From Vibrio ostreae (GTDB taxonomy: Bacteria; Pseudomonadota; Gammaproteobacteria; Enterobacterales; Vibrionaceae): a DNA stretch of 64,000 nt. The notes beneath the pieces were generated by a model. The model did not search any database. It saw nothing but the letters and a program-made list of their open reading frames with translations, and had not been told where the DNA came from. A program made the translations under genes and the position numbers. This document shows positions 1-7,619 of the stretch, piece by piece (positions within the stretch are counted from its first letter, which is position 1; the number at the start of each line of letters is the position of its first letter). The stretch spans positions 1,054,001 through 1,118,000 of the forward strand of contig NZ_CP076642.1 of the NCBI RefSeq assembly GCF_019226825.1, given 5' to 3'.

Positions 1-2
1 GC

Positions 3-443
3 GTTGAGGGAGATACCGCGATGAACGTTGAAGCGTTTGCACGCTTTGCCTGGTACAAAGACCGGATGGTTAAGCACAAGGAGCAGTACAAACTGGCTCA
101 GGAAGAGACCATGGACATTATTCGTCGCGAGCTGGAATTCAAAAAACGCCCTAAAGCTGAACGTAGTGATGAAGAAGAACTTGAGATTGATAATGCCAAG
201 GATCAAGCCAACGCCAGGCTGGAAAAAGTCAAATCGGCGCTGGATGTTCTTAACGATGAATTTCAAATCGCACTGGAAAATAACGTGGTTGACGTGAAGG
301 GTAAGGTATTTACCCATGTTACCGTGCAATTTGGCGATGAACGAGTGACGACAAAGCGGGTCCATGGGCCTTCCATTTTCAGCTACAATCAATATGAAAT
401 TCAGCTGTCGTCTAAACTCGATGAGGAAGATATCGGGGTTTAG
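3..443 (+). CDS. DUF342 (FapA-like) protein, C-terminal part, truncated by window edge
   Basis: The reading frame is open from base 3 (VEGDTAMNVEAF...), so the ATG at 21 is probably internal and the gene starts outside the window. The visible part is a charged helical coiled-coil stretch followed by a short beta-rich end (VKGKVFTHVTVQFGDERVTT), the arrangement I associate with the C-terminal region of DUF342/FapA proteins, which are linked to polar-organelle and flagellar control in vibrios. Family assignment is by recognition of this C-terminal pattern only. It is followed by a strong hairpin terminator at 521-543. Confidence 0.6.
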   Translation, partial: VEGDTAMNVEAFARFAWYKDRMVKHKEQYKLAQEETMDIIRRELEFKKRPKAERSDEEELEIDNAKDQANARLEKVKSALDVLNDEFQIALENNVVDVKGKVFTHVTVQFGDERVTTKRVHGPSIFSYNQYEIQLSSKLDEEDIGV

Positions 444-520
444 TCGCAACTGGAGCAACGCAGAACTCGGTGCTTATGAGCAGAGAAATCGGTCATGACC
501 TCCAACCCATCTGACTGCAC

Positions 521-543
521 AAAAGGGAGCCCGGCTCCCTTTT
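521..543. terminator. Bidirectional hairpin terminator
   Basis: A perfect 10-bp stem (AAAAGGGAGC / GCTCCCTTTT) with a 3-base loop separates the DUF342 gene from the lapD remnant read from the other strand. The A/T-rich stem ends allow termination in both directions. Confidence 0.85.
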
Positions 544-544
544 G

Positions 545-1075
545 TCATTTTCCCCCAATCATTTTCGGGCCTGAGTTGCTGTAGGCAGGTGTATGAAAGA
601 GCGGCTCAGCGGATTGCAGTTTATCGACCATGGTCTGCAACACATATTCATCAAACAGGTGAGTGGCGTGCAGTTGCTCCAGCGCGAAAAGATACTGGTT
701 CGCGCTGTATCGGACATGATCTTTTTCAAGCGTAGAACACACTTCACGGTGAAACGTGTGTTGTGATTCGTCGTTGGCGGCCTGGAAACGGAACGTAAAC
801 CAGTCGTGCTGAATAGCTTCTTCGACCAAAGCTTTCCACTGTTGCTTACCCAGCACTAACTGATTATCGGAGCTGGCGATAAAACCATAATCAAGTTCAG
901 GGTTGGCGTTAGAGGCGGCCACTGCGGTCTTGTCCGGGCTTGGTAGCGGATCACCGATTCAGCGGCTACGCTATCTTTATTTTCCAGATAAGGAGGCAAT
1001 GCCAGTCCGATCGTATTGATGCTATTGCTGACTTCGGAGCGCTGCTGCTCAAGATTATTGCGCGTGGTTAAAGTT
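545..1075 (-). pseudogene. Decayed lapD (c-di-GMP receptor) remnant
   Basis: Two pieces of a LapD-like protein remain on the minus strand. At about 1070-940 the translation contains TTRNNLEQQRSEVSNSI and LALPPYLENKDSVAAESVI, resembling the start of the periplasmic LapD_MoxY_N domain. From 922 down to 545, in another frame and without a credible start, the translation contains the end of a GGDEF and the first third of an EAL-like domain (HREVCSTLEKDHVRYSANQY, FALEQLHATHLFDEYVLQ). A whole LapD is about 640 residues. The HAMP, most of the GGDEF and the rest of the EAL are missing, and stops separate the pieces. Intact LapD binds c-di-GMP and restrains the LapG protease that releases adhesins. 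A homology search of the two pieces would confirm the identity. Confidence 0.6.
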
Positions 1076-1226
1076 TAGACCGTTTCTTGTCGTTTAAGCG
1101 GGGAATACGTTAAGAGCCGTGCAACCGTCACAGAGTGTGAAGTGATCGATACAGGCTTTCACTTGTCGTGGCTTGAGTTATACGTCGTATAGGCGCACAA
1201 TCGGCAAAAAATAACGAGGAGTAGAA

Positions 1227-1862
1227 ATGGAACTTTCAGACATTCGCCGTGAATACATTCAAGGCGGTTTGCGCCGCAAAGATTTGCTGGCCGATCCGGT
1301 GCAACAGTTTAATTTATGGCTGCAGCAGGCGATCGACGCGAAGTTAACCGATCCGACCGCGATGACAGTTGCCACAGTGGATGAACAGGGTCAGCCATTT
1401 CAACGTATTGTGCTGCTGAAAAATGTCGAAACTGACGGTTTCGTGTTTTATACCAACCTGGCCAGCCGCAAAGCGCAACATATCCAGCACAATAACAAAA
1501 TCAGCCTGCATTTCCCGTGGCACCCGCTTGAGCGCCAGGTCCATATTACGGGTACGGCAGAAAAACTCAGCGCGCTGGAAAATATCAAGTATTTTACCTC
1601 ACGTCCGAAAGAGAGCCAGATTGCGGCGATCGCCAGCCATCAGAGCAGCCGTATTTCTGCCCGTGGCGTATTGGAAGGCAAGTACCTTGAGCTGAAACAG
1701 AAGTTTGCTAAAGGTGAGATCCCGGTACCGAGTTTCTGGGGCGGCTTCCGGATTCGTCCGCACAGCATTGAGTTCTGGCAGGGTGGCGAACATCGCCTGC
1801 ACGACCGTTTCATTTACACCCGCCAGGAGAACGGTTGGGACGTGGATCGTCTCGCACCGTAG
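1227..1862 (+). CDS. pdxH: Pyridoxamine 5'-phosphate oxidase
   Basis: 211 residues, the usual PdxH length. FMN-dependent cytoplasmic enzyme that oxidises pyridoxamine or pyridoxine 5'-phosphate to pyridoxal 5'-phosphate, the last step of vitamin B6 synthesis and salvage. Visible signatures are the FMN-binding strand ([18 protein letters not shown], about residues 67-84), SRKAQHI, the central [11 protein letters not shown] block, and the C-terminal family motif [12 protein letters not shown] ending in DVDRLAP. A GAGGAG ribosome site lies 7-8 bases before the ATG. The gene stands alone and converges with vqmA over a shared hairpin. Confidence 0.97.
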   Translation: MELSDIRREYIQGGLRRKDLLADPVQQFNLWLQQAIDAKLTDPTAMTVATVDEQGQPFQRIVLLKNVETDGFVFYTNLASRKAQHIQHNNKISLHFPWHPLERQVHITGTAEKLSALENIKYFTSRPKESQIAAIASHQSSRISARGVLEGKYLELKQKFAKGEIPVPSFWGGFRIRPHSIEFWQGGEHRLHDRFIYTRQENGWDVDRLAP

Positions 1863-1893
1863 CCGACACGCTTTGCTTGGTCATACCGTTTTC

Positions 1894-1916
1894 ACACGCC
1901 GCTTTATGCGGCGTGT
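1894..1916. terminator. Shared terminator between pdxH and vqmA
   Basis: A 9-bp stem (ACACGCCGC / GCGGCGTGT) with loop TTTAT lies between the convergent pdxH and vqmA, overlapping the last bases of vqmA. The U-tract is weak on both sides. Confidence 0.6.
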
Positions 1917-2620
1917 TCGTTGTTCAGCACCACGGAAAGCTGGGTTTTAAGTAGGGTTTGCGGGATCACCGAGCCAAAACCGAGGTCCAGAGCCCGGTCG
2001 AGCAGGCTCTCTTTACTGGGGACACCGAATTTGGTGCGCAGGCGTGCCTCGTAGCCTTCCACGGTTTTGATTGAAATTCCCATCACGCGCGCGATGTGTT
2101 GCGGTTTTTTGCCGTATAGCAACAGAAACAGAGTTTCCGATTCACGGGTTGTGAGCTTGGGCAGTTGCAAGTCATCATGATTGGCACTTTTGAGCGCTGA
2201 GCTTAAACCTGTTACGCGACATACCCAGTGTCCGACTTCAAGAATAGCGGTATCTGTCAGCTCCTGGCCGTAAAAAATGGTGCCGCGGACTTGACCCTGT
2301 GCATCGCGCCATGGGCTTTTGGTAAAGATGTGAGCATGCCAGCGACCATCCGGGTATGGGTGGATGTCGAGCACTTTCAGTGAACGGCCGGTTTTGATCA
2401 CGTAGCGATCCTGCTCCTGAAAATCAGCGGCGCAGGCCACGGTCGGACTTGGCATATCAAAATCGGTCAGACCAACACAGTGCTGCATGCTCTCCACACC
2501 GATCAGCGCAGAATAGGCCTCATTGGCATAAACAAAAACAGAGTTCAGATCTTTACAGCCCCAGTAACCGGGTAACTGTTGAAACAGTGATAACTGTTCT
2601 GCGGTGAGTGGATTTGACAC
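1904..2620 (-). CDS. vqmA: VqmA, DPO-responsive quorum-sensing transcription factor
   Basis: 238 residues with a GTG start preceded by AGGGA. An N-terminal PAS domain (about 1-120; PGYWGCKDLNSVFVYANEAY, GRWHAHIFTKSPWRD) is followed by a LuxR-type helix-turn-helix (about 155-215; LTTRESETLFLLLYGKKPQHIARVMGISIKTVEGYEARL). I recognise this as VqmA, the cytoplasmic receptor for the autoinducer 3,5-dimethylpyrazin-2-ol, which activates the sRNA gene vqmR. Context strongly supports it: a VqmR-like sRNA gene and the published type of VqmA palindrome lie directly upstream on the same strand. The PAS ligand pocket was not checked residue by residue. Confidence 0.95.
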   Translation of the reverse strand: MSNPLTAEQLSLFQQLPGYWGCKDLNSVFVYANEAYSALIGVESMQHCVGLTDFDMPSPTVACAADFQEQDRYVIKTGRSLKVLDIHPYPDGRWHAHIFTKSPWRDAQGQVRGTIFYGQELTDTAILEVGHWVCRVTGLSSALKSANHDDLQLPKLTTRESETLFLLLYGKKPQHIARVMGISIKTVEGYEARLRTKFGVPSKESLLDRALDLGFGSVIPQTLLKTQLSVVLNNEHAA

Positions 2621-2708
2621 AACATAATTCCCTTGTATACAACCGGATTATGATACCAAGGTGGTGGGTTAAAGTAAGTACTCAGTGCGGGTTTACGGGA
2701 CGAAAACA

Positions 2709-2858
2709 TAAAAAAAGCCAGCCTGAAGACGGGCTGGCACAAATACAAGAAACATATCTTGTCGACGTGTAGAAGAGGTTCCATGAATTCAGCGAGGGTC
2801 TGCCGAAAACACAGAGGCATCAATAAGATACCCGGCGTCAAGGGACCCTTAACGCCTG
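2709..2858 (-). ncRNA. vqmR: VqmR quorum-sensing small RNA
   Basis: A roughly 150-base transcript is inferred on the minus strand. The -10 hexamer TATAGT (2870-2865) sits 17 bases from TTTTGC, which abuts the VqmA box at 2893-2910. The RNA would begin near 2858 with a 5' hairpin (GGCGT...ACGCC around 2832-2856), pass a region containing CCATGAATTCAGCG in plus-strand terms, and end in a classic terminator (stem 2738-2717 plus seven U from 2716-2710). VqmR is a Hfq-dependent sRNA of about 140 bases that represses biofilm genes such as vpsT. The 5' end is inferred from promoter spacing, not measured. Confidence 0.88.
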
Positions 2859-2889
2859 GCGACAACTATATTAAAGCTGCCAGCAACGC

Positions 2890-2913
2890 AAAAGGGGGGA
2901 AATCCCCCCTTTT
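2890..2913. promoter_or_regulatory. VqmA box upstream of vqmR, possibly also a terminator
   Basis: The core AGGGGGGAAATCCCCCCT (2893-2910) is a near-perfect palindrome. Read on the minus strand it equals the V. cholerae VqmA operator as I recall it. It occupies about -35 to -52 relative to the inferred vqmR start, suitable for activation. With flanking AAAA and TTTT it also forms a G/C hairpin followed by U residues, just 25 bases after the stop of the SUMF1-domain gene, so it may double as that gene's terminator. Confidence 0.88.
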
Positions 2914-2937
2914 GGCTATTTTGCGCAAATAGTTGCG

Positions 2938-4830
2938 TTACAGTTCACGTAAAACCCGGAAGCCAACGTAATTAGCGGCCGCGGAAGGGGCAATAAACAG
3001 CTGACTGTCCGCTTTAGCCATCTCCGGAGAGAAGCTCCAGGCGCCGCCTTTCGCCAGGCCACGTGTATCTGTGGTCCATTGCCAGACGTTACCGACGACA
3101 TCATAGAGCCCCAGTGGGTTAGCAGCAAAAGCGCCGACCGGAGAAGTGCTCTTGTTTGACCACGGTGTACCGCCCCAGCCAGTATTGGCTTTTCCGCTGC
3201 CAAAACGCTCACCCCACCAGTACGCTGTTTTACTGCCAGCGCGGGCAGCTGCTTCCCATTCATCTTCACTTGGCAGGCGATAATGGAAGCCGGTTTGTTG
3301 TGACAGCCATTGAGTATAAGCCTTGGCATCGTTCTGGCTGATACATACCACCGGGGATTGCCCTGACTGCTTAAAGCCCGGATTGCGCCAGTAACTGCCC
3401 GGCATCGGTGCGACTTCCGCCTTATCGACCGTAATGCAGAGTTTTTGCAATTCGGCATCGGTCTGATAGCCGGTCTGGTTAACGAAGGTTTCAAACTGAG
3501 CCACGGTTACCGGTGTGGCGCTGACTGCGAAAGCATGATCAAGGTGAACCTGACGCGATGCATTCTCACCCAGCAGGTATTCGCCGCTCAGTAATGTGAC
3601 CATTTGCGGCGCTTTGACATCGCCTTTCAGCAAGTCGGCAAAAGTATGTCCCGCTTTAAGCGGGTTAGCCTGCTCGCGCAGCACAGCACGCAGCGTATGG
3701 TCCGAGTTGATACTCAGTTCCTGATGGAAGGCACGGTAGCCCTCTTTGGCCACCGTAATCATGTGACTGCCGACCGGCAGCATAATATCGACGGGTGTGC
3801 TGCCGTAGCTGACGCCATCCACTGAAACGGAATCCTGGTACTGGTTCGAGCGTATCAGCAAATTGACCCAGGCGACTTCTTGTTGTGGTTGGGGCTGTGC
3901 GCTATCTCCGGGTGCAAAACAGTACTGTGATTCGACGTCCAGCAGTTTACATGGGGTATTTTCCGCCGGACGGGCATTCAGCTGCGCGGCGATCACGGTT
4001 CTGAATCGGCTGCCGTCAAAGAAACCGGCATCGCTGACTTTATGGCTCAGCACGTGAATATTGAGCGCGACATCCCCCAGATGCTGTTTGACCTGTTTGG
4101 ATTCTGTGGTTTGATCGAGCAGCCAGCTTTGATACTGGGTGACTGCTTTTTGCAGCGCCAGATCCGTGGTCTGTTGGGCACACTGGGCCAGGGTCATGTC
4201 GGCCTGGCAGGCGTTGGTGAAACTGACCGTCTGCTCGCCTTCACGTTTCAGTTCGTTTCTCAGCTGTTCAACCCGGGCGCGTACTTTGTCTTCAGCAAGC
4301 CGGGCGATTTTCTGCTCAATTAATTGCTGTGCGGCTTTGGCCTCGCTCAGCGCGGATTGCTGTTCCTGAAGTTGCTGCTCTGCTTGCAGACGTGCCTGTT
4401 GATTCTGTTTCACCTCAGCCCAGGCTGCCTGATAGGCATTCTGAGCCGCAGAGATATCCAGATCCGGCTCATTGATCATCGCCTGATACTGCTTCGCCAG
4501 AGTGGCTTTGGCCTGCTGCAGCGCTTTGTCGAGCTTGGCAGCCTGCTGCGTCAGGCGGTTGACCTCACTGAGCTGATTGTCTGCAGCCGTTTGCTGAGCC
4601 TGAGTGCTCTTTTTGGCCTCACGCAATGCGCCGTGCTGGCTGAACAGCGCATCGTCGATGGCGACTACGCCGGAGCTACTCGCCACGTTGGAACTGTTGG
4701 CCACGTTGGAACTATTGGCCACGTTGGATACATTGACAACGTCGGATGCCGAAGCTTGTTCTGCCATCAAAGGTGTTGCGAGCATGTATGGCGAAAGTGC
4801 AAATAACAGAGCGGGTAAACCTTGTCGCAT
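2938..4830 (-). CDS. Periplasmic coiled-coil/PEGA/SUMF1-domain protein
   Basis: 630 residues. Signal peptide (1-23, cut near LMAEQ), a serine/asparagine repeat stretch at 34-52 (three copies around NVANSS), a long coiled coil (about 65-200), a Cys-containing central domain, a PEGA domain (about 318-385; SVDGVSYGSTPVDIMLPVGSHMITV) and a C-terminal formylglycine-generating-enzyme fold (about 410-630; YRLPSEDEWEAAAR, GNVWQW, YVGFRVLREL). Catalytic FGE needs a cysteine pair near the C-terminus. Here that stretch (AKGGAWSFSPEMAKADSQLF) has none, so I infer a binding or scaffold role, not sulfatase activation. It is a paralogue of the next gene upstream, which lacks the SUMF1 domain. Confidence 0.85.
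   Translation of the reverse strand: MRQGLPALLFALSPYMLATPLMAEQASASDVVNVSNVANSSNVANSSNVASSSGVVAIDDALFSQHGALREAKKSTQAQQTAADNQLSEVNRLTQQAAKLDKALQQAKATLAKQYQAMINEPDLDISAAQNAYQAAWAEVKQNQQARLQAEQQLQEQQSALSEAKAAQQLIEQKIARLAEDKVRARVEQLRNELKREGEQTVSFTNACQADMTLAQCAQQTTDLALQKAVTQYQSWLLDQTTESKQVKQHLGDVALNIHVLSHKVSDAGFFDGSRFRTVIAAQLNARPAENTPCKLLDVESQYCFAPGDSAQPQPQQEVAWVNLLIRSNQYQDSVSVDGVSYGSTPVDIMLPVGSHMITVAKEGYRAFHQELSINSDHTLRAVLREQANPLKAGHTFADLLKGDVKAPQMVTLLSGEYLLGENASRQVHLDHAFAVSATPVTVAQFETFVNQTGYQTDAELQKLCITVDKAEVAPMPGSYWRNPGFKQSGQSPVVCISQNDAKAYTQWLSQQTGFHYRLPSEDEWEAAARAGSKTAYWWGERFGSGKANTGWGGTPWSNKSTSPVGAFAANPLGLYDVVGNVWQWTTDTRGLAKGGAWSFSPEMAKADSQLFIAPSAAANYVGFRVLREL
4683..4736. repeat. Three 18-bp tandem repeats inside coding sequence
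   Basis: CCACGTTGGAACTGTTGG at 4683-4700, a copy with one change at 4701-4718, and a diverged third copy to 4736. In the protein they give the NVANSS repeats just after the signal peptide. Copy number could vary by slippage in multiples of six residues without breaking the frame. Confidence 0.85.
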
Positions 4831-4982
4831 GAGTGTCTACTTCAGTTAAAATTGAACAAATCCTGACGCTATTCTAAATGTAAACGCCATCTTGTCATCA
4901 ATTAGCTTTCAGTAACCTGATGACAAAATGGCGTTATCGCGACAGGCGGTAATGGCGCAGCCAAGGCAGTCAGTCCGTTTTA

Positions 4983-6086
4983 TCAGCTGTCTTTATTGGG
5001 TCTGAGTTTAACCCACACCGTGTCATTACCGTTGACGGTGATCACGCGGTTGTAACTTTCGAAACCGTCTTTGGCTACGGTCACCTGGTGGCGACCTGCC
5101 GGCAGAACGATTTCAACCGGCGTGCTGCCATAGTTGATGCCATTGATGGTGACGGAATCATTGTATTGATCTGAGCGTACCGTGACGTTGGCCCACGCCT
5201 TGCTCTGCTTGCTGCTTTTGCTTTCAGCGGCGCCCTGCAGACAGTAACGGCTGGAAACATTGAGCATTTTACACGCTGCGACTGCTTCCGGTTTGGCCTG
5301 CAACTGTGCCTGCATCTGAGTAAAGTACTCGCTGTTGCCTTCAAATCCGGCCCGCTGAATCTGGCTGTCCTGAACGTGAATGTTCAGCTCGACACCACTG
5401 AGATTTTGCTTAGCGATCACTGACTCACTCAGACTGTCGAGCAACTGGGCACGGAAGGTTTTGACCGCTTTTTGCTTGGTCAGGTGCAGGCCCTGGCTGG
5501 AACATTCACCCAGTGTCATCGTGGTGGAACAGGTGGTTTTATAGCTGGTTTCCACGACAGCACTTTCGCGCAGCTCGGCTTCAAGGCGTTTTACCCGTGC
5601 CTCGATCTTGCTCTCTTCGAGGTTGGTGTATTCGGTTTTCAGGCGCGCTTGTTTCTGCTTAAGCTGAGAGAGGCGCATTTCACTTTCGGCGATGGCCTGT
5701 TGGTTAGACAGCTGTTCTGACTGATTCTGTTTGACTGCTGCCCAGGCGTCCTGATACTGCTTCTGGAAAGTAATCAGATCGGTCTCCGGGTCTTCCAGCA
5801 AGCGGCTGTACTGTTTATCCAGAGCCGACTTCGCGCGGTTACGCTTGGCATCCAGCTCGTCGCCATTACGCTTCAGGCGAGCCTGGTCGTTTTTAAGCTG
5901 TTGAAGCATTGAACTTTCAGTGTCGAACTCAGATGCGATAGCATCAATTTCGCTCTGTTTTGTACTGATTTTTTCATCGATGGCGGTCACAGGATCGACC
6001 TGTGTAACTTCATCCGCGTACACCGATGCAGATACCCAAACTGGGCTTAGCGCAAGCAGTAGCGCTGGGAGGCGATGTTTGATCAT
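4983..6086 (-). CDS. Periplasmic coiled-coil/PEGA-domain protein
   Basis: 367 residues from the ATG at 6086, chosen because AGGGA lies 7 bases upstream and the protein then opens with a clean signal peptide (MIKHRLPALLLALSPVWVSASVYADE). Coiled coil at about 35-175, a central Cys-containing domain, and a C-terminal PEGA domain (about 300-367; TINGINYGSTPVEIVLPAGRHQVTV). It matches the downstream SUMF1-domain protein along its whole length (for example QDAWAAVKQNQ here, QAAWAEVKQNQ there; NVTVRSDQYNDSV here, NLLIRSNQYQDSV there). I infer gene duplication followed by gain or loss of the SUMF1 module. PEGA domains are usually surface or envelope interaction modules. No function is known to me. 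Confidence 0.85.
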   Translation of the reverse strand: MIKHRLPALLLALSPVWVSASVYADEVTQVDPVTAIDEKISTKQSEIDAIASEFDTESSMLQQLKNDQARLKRNGDELDAKRNRAKSALDKQYSRLLEDPETDLITFQKQYQDAWAAVKQNQSEQLSNQQAIAESEMRLSQLKQKQARLKTEYTNLEESKIEARVKRLEAELRESAVVETSYKTTCSTTMTLGECSSQGLHLTKQKAVKTFRAQLLDSLSESVIAKQNLSGVELNIHVQDSQIQRAGFEGNSEYFTQMQAQLQAKPEAVAACKMLNVSSRYCLQGAAESKSSKQSKAWANVTVRSDQYNDSVTINGINYGSTPVEIVLPAGRHQVTVAKDGFESYNRVITVNGNDTVWVKLRPNKDS

Positions 6087-6522
6087 AGGTCCCTGCAACA
6101 TTTATATGAATCCACTGCAAGCAGTGGGAAAGACAAACTTTTGACAGCGGTATTAAATGGCTTAATACCCTGGCTCTGGCCATGCAAATTGCCAGCTCTC
6201 TGGCGGAAAAGTCACATTCATCTGACATTAGGTCGCTGATTTTGTGAATCTTATAACTCTGCAAACTCCATTTTGAGCAGATTATCGAAATATGCAAGCA
6301 CCGATTTCCGATCTGGTTTACCGTTTTCCTGATTGAACACACATTGACCGTAATTTATGTGCACTTGATCATTGTTCCGGTTGTGCGACAAAACCCACGC
6401 CGGCTTTACGGCAAAATTTAAATGTGCGCCAGATTGCTTATAAGTGTGCTGACGCAGCACTGATTGTCGCTTATGATAAAATTGTAATAAAATGCATGTC
6501 TGTTTCGTCGGGTAGAATGATC
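6087..6522. other. Intergenic region between divergent PEGA and AraC genes
   Basis: About 435 bases between divergently transcribed genes, so it should hold both promoters. I see no clear RNA gene or strong hairpin. A possible 69-codon frame on the minus strand (6460-6251) has no convincing ribosome site and was not called. Confidence 0.4.
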
Positions 6523-7347
6523 ATGAGTACGTTATCTTCAGCCAATTCGCTCATCAGCGAGCAAAGAGCCAAACTTTTGTCGCCGCGTCCGGCGCAATTG
6601 ATCACTTTGCCTTCTTACATGCACTGTCATGATCACAGCTACACCCAGATAGTCATCGGCCTTAAAGGCCAGGCCGAATTCGAAGTCGGCGGAATGGGGA
6701 ATATTGTTAATCCTGGTCAGGGCTGTGTGGTGACTTCTGGCACCGGCCATGCGTTTGGTGGCATAGTCGGGCAATCCGACATTCTGGTGCTCAATATGCC
6801 TCAGCCGTGCGACGATGATCCGCTCACATTGCACAAGCTCAATGAGCTGACAGGTAAGGATACCTATTTTAAGCTCGATAACCAGATTCAGAAACTGGTT
6901 CAGATGCTGGTGCAGGAAATGCAAAGCAGTCCAGATGATATGCTGCTCAGCCGGGCATGCAGTGATACGGTGCTGGCACTTCTGCAGCGCCATATTTCGG
7001 CATTTGATGCCCAGCGGAAAGAGTCGCGCTTTGATCTTGATGCCATCGATCGCTACATCGAACAGCATATCAGCCGACGCATTTCGGTGGCGCAACTGGC
7101 TGGCAGCGTGTTTCTCGGCGAAAGTCAGTTTCATATGCTGTTTAAAGAACAGATGGGCATCACGCCGCATCAGTATGTGCTCGGAAAACGCGTGGATATG
7201 GCCAAGTCATTGATAGAAAATGGAAATTTAACACTTGGTCAGGTTGCTGAGTTAAGCGGTTTTTCCAACCAGAGCACCTTTACCCATACTTTTTCCCGTC
7301 TGCAGGGCATTTCTCCGTCGCGCTACAAGAAGACGTGCCGCAACTAA
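6523..7347 (+). CDS. AraC-family regulator, candidate regulator of proline use
   Basis: 274 residues from the ATG at 6523, chosen because GGGTAGA lies about 8 bases before it; the ATG at 6517 is nearly touching that site. An N-terminal cupin-like ligand domain (HCHDHSYTQIVIGLKGQAEFEVGG, then the GTGHAFGG turn) is followed by a C-terminal AraC DNA-binding domain with two helix-turn-helices (SVAQLAGSVFLGESQFHMLFKEQMGITPHQYVLGKRV; LGQVAELSGFSNQSTFTHTFSRLQGISPSRYK). It lies just upstream of and codirectional with putA, separated by a hairpin. Because this PutA lacks the DNA-binding domain of autoregulatory PutA, I infer this protein may control proline catabolism, as the AraC-type PruR does in Pseudomonas. 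Confidence 0.85.
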   Translation: MSTLSSANSLISEQRAKLLSPRPAQLITLPSYMHCHDHSYTQIVIGLKGQAEFEVGGMGNIVNPGQGCVVTSGTGHAFGGIVGQSDILVLNMPQPCDDDPLTLHKLNELTGKDTYFKLDNQIQKLVQMLVQEMQSSPDDMLLSRACSDTVLALLQRHISAFDAQRKESRFDLDAIDRYIEQHISRRISVAQLAGSVFLGESQFHMLFKEQMGITPHQYVLGKRVDMAKSLIENGNLTLGQVAELSGFSNQSTFTHTFSRLQGISPSRYKKTCRN

Positions 7348-7385
7348 TCACTACAAAACTCCAGTTTTAATGAGAATTATTCTAT

Positions 7386-7415
7386 AACCCGGCGTGAATC
7401 CATCAACGCCGGGTT
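7386..7415 (+). terminator. Terminator after the AraC gene
   Basis: Perfect 10-bp stem (AACCCGGCGT / ACGCCGGGTT) followed by ATTTATTTG, between the AraC gene and putA. It suggests putA has its own promoter in the AT-rich 7420-7600 stretch. Confidence 0.75.
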
Positions 7416-7619
7416 ATTTATTTGCGTAATAAGCTAAATGAACAGCATTTTATTTTATAAATAATGCTGTGATTCTGTTTTTGTTTTGTTAAAAAGCCAA
7501 GTTTTTGGCAAAAAGCTCGGAGTTTTTGACAAGTATTCTCGACGCGCTCAAAATACACTGCGAGCCATTGTAGGAAAACCCGACTCAACGGATATCGGGT
7601 ATGAGATTGAGGAAAACGC

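Noticed and set aside
2938..4830. True formylglycine-generating enzyme
   Set aside because: The fold is present but the C-terminal catalytic cysteines are missing.
6251..6460. 69-codon frame on the minus strand between the PEGA and AraC genes
   Set aside because: No ribosome site, lies in a divergent promoter region, and no recognisable motif.
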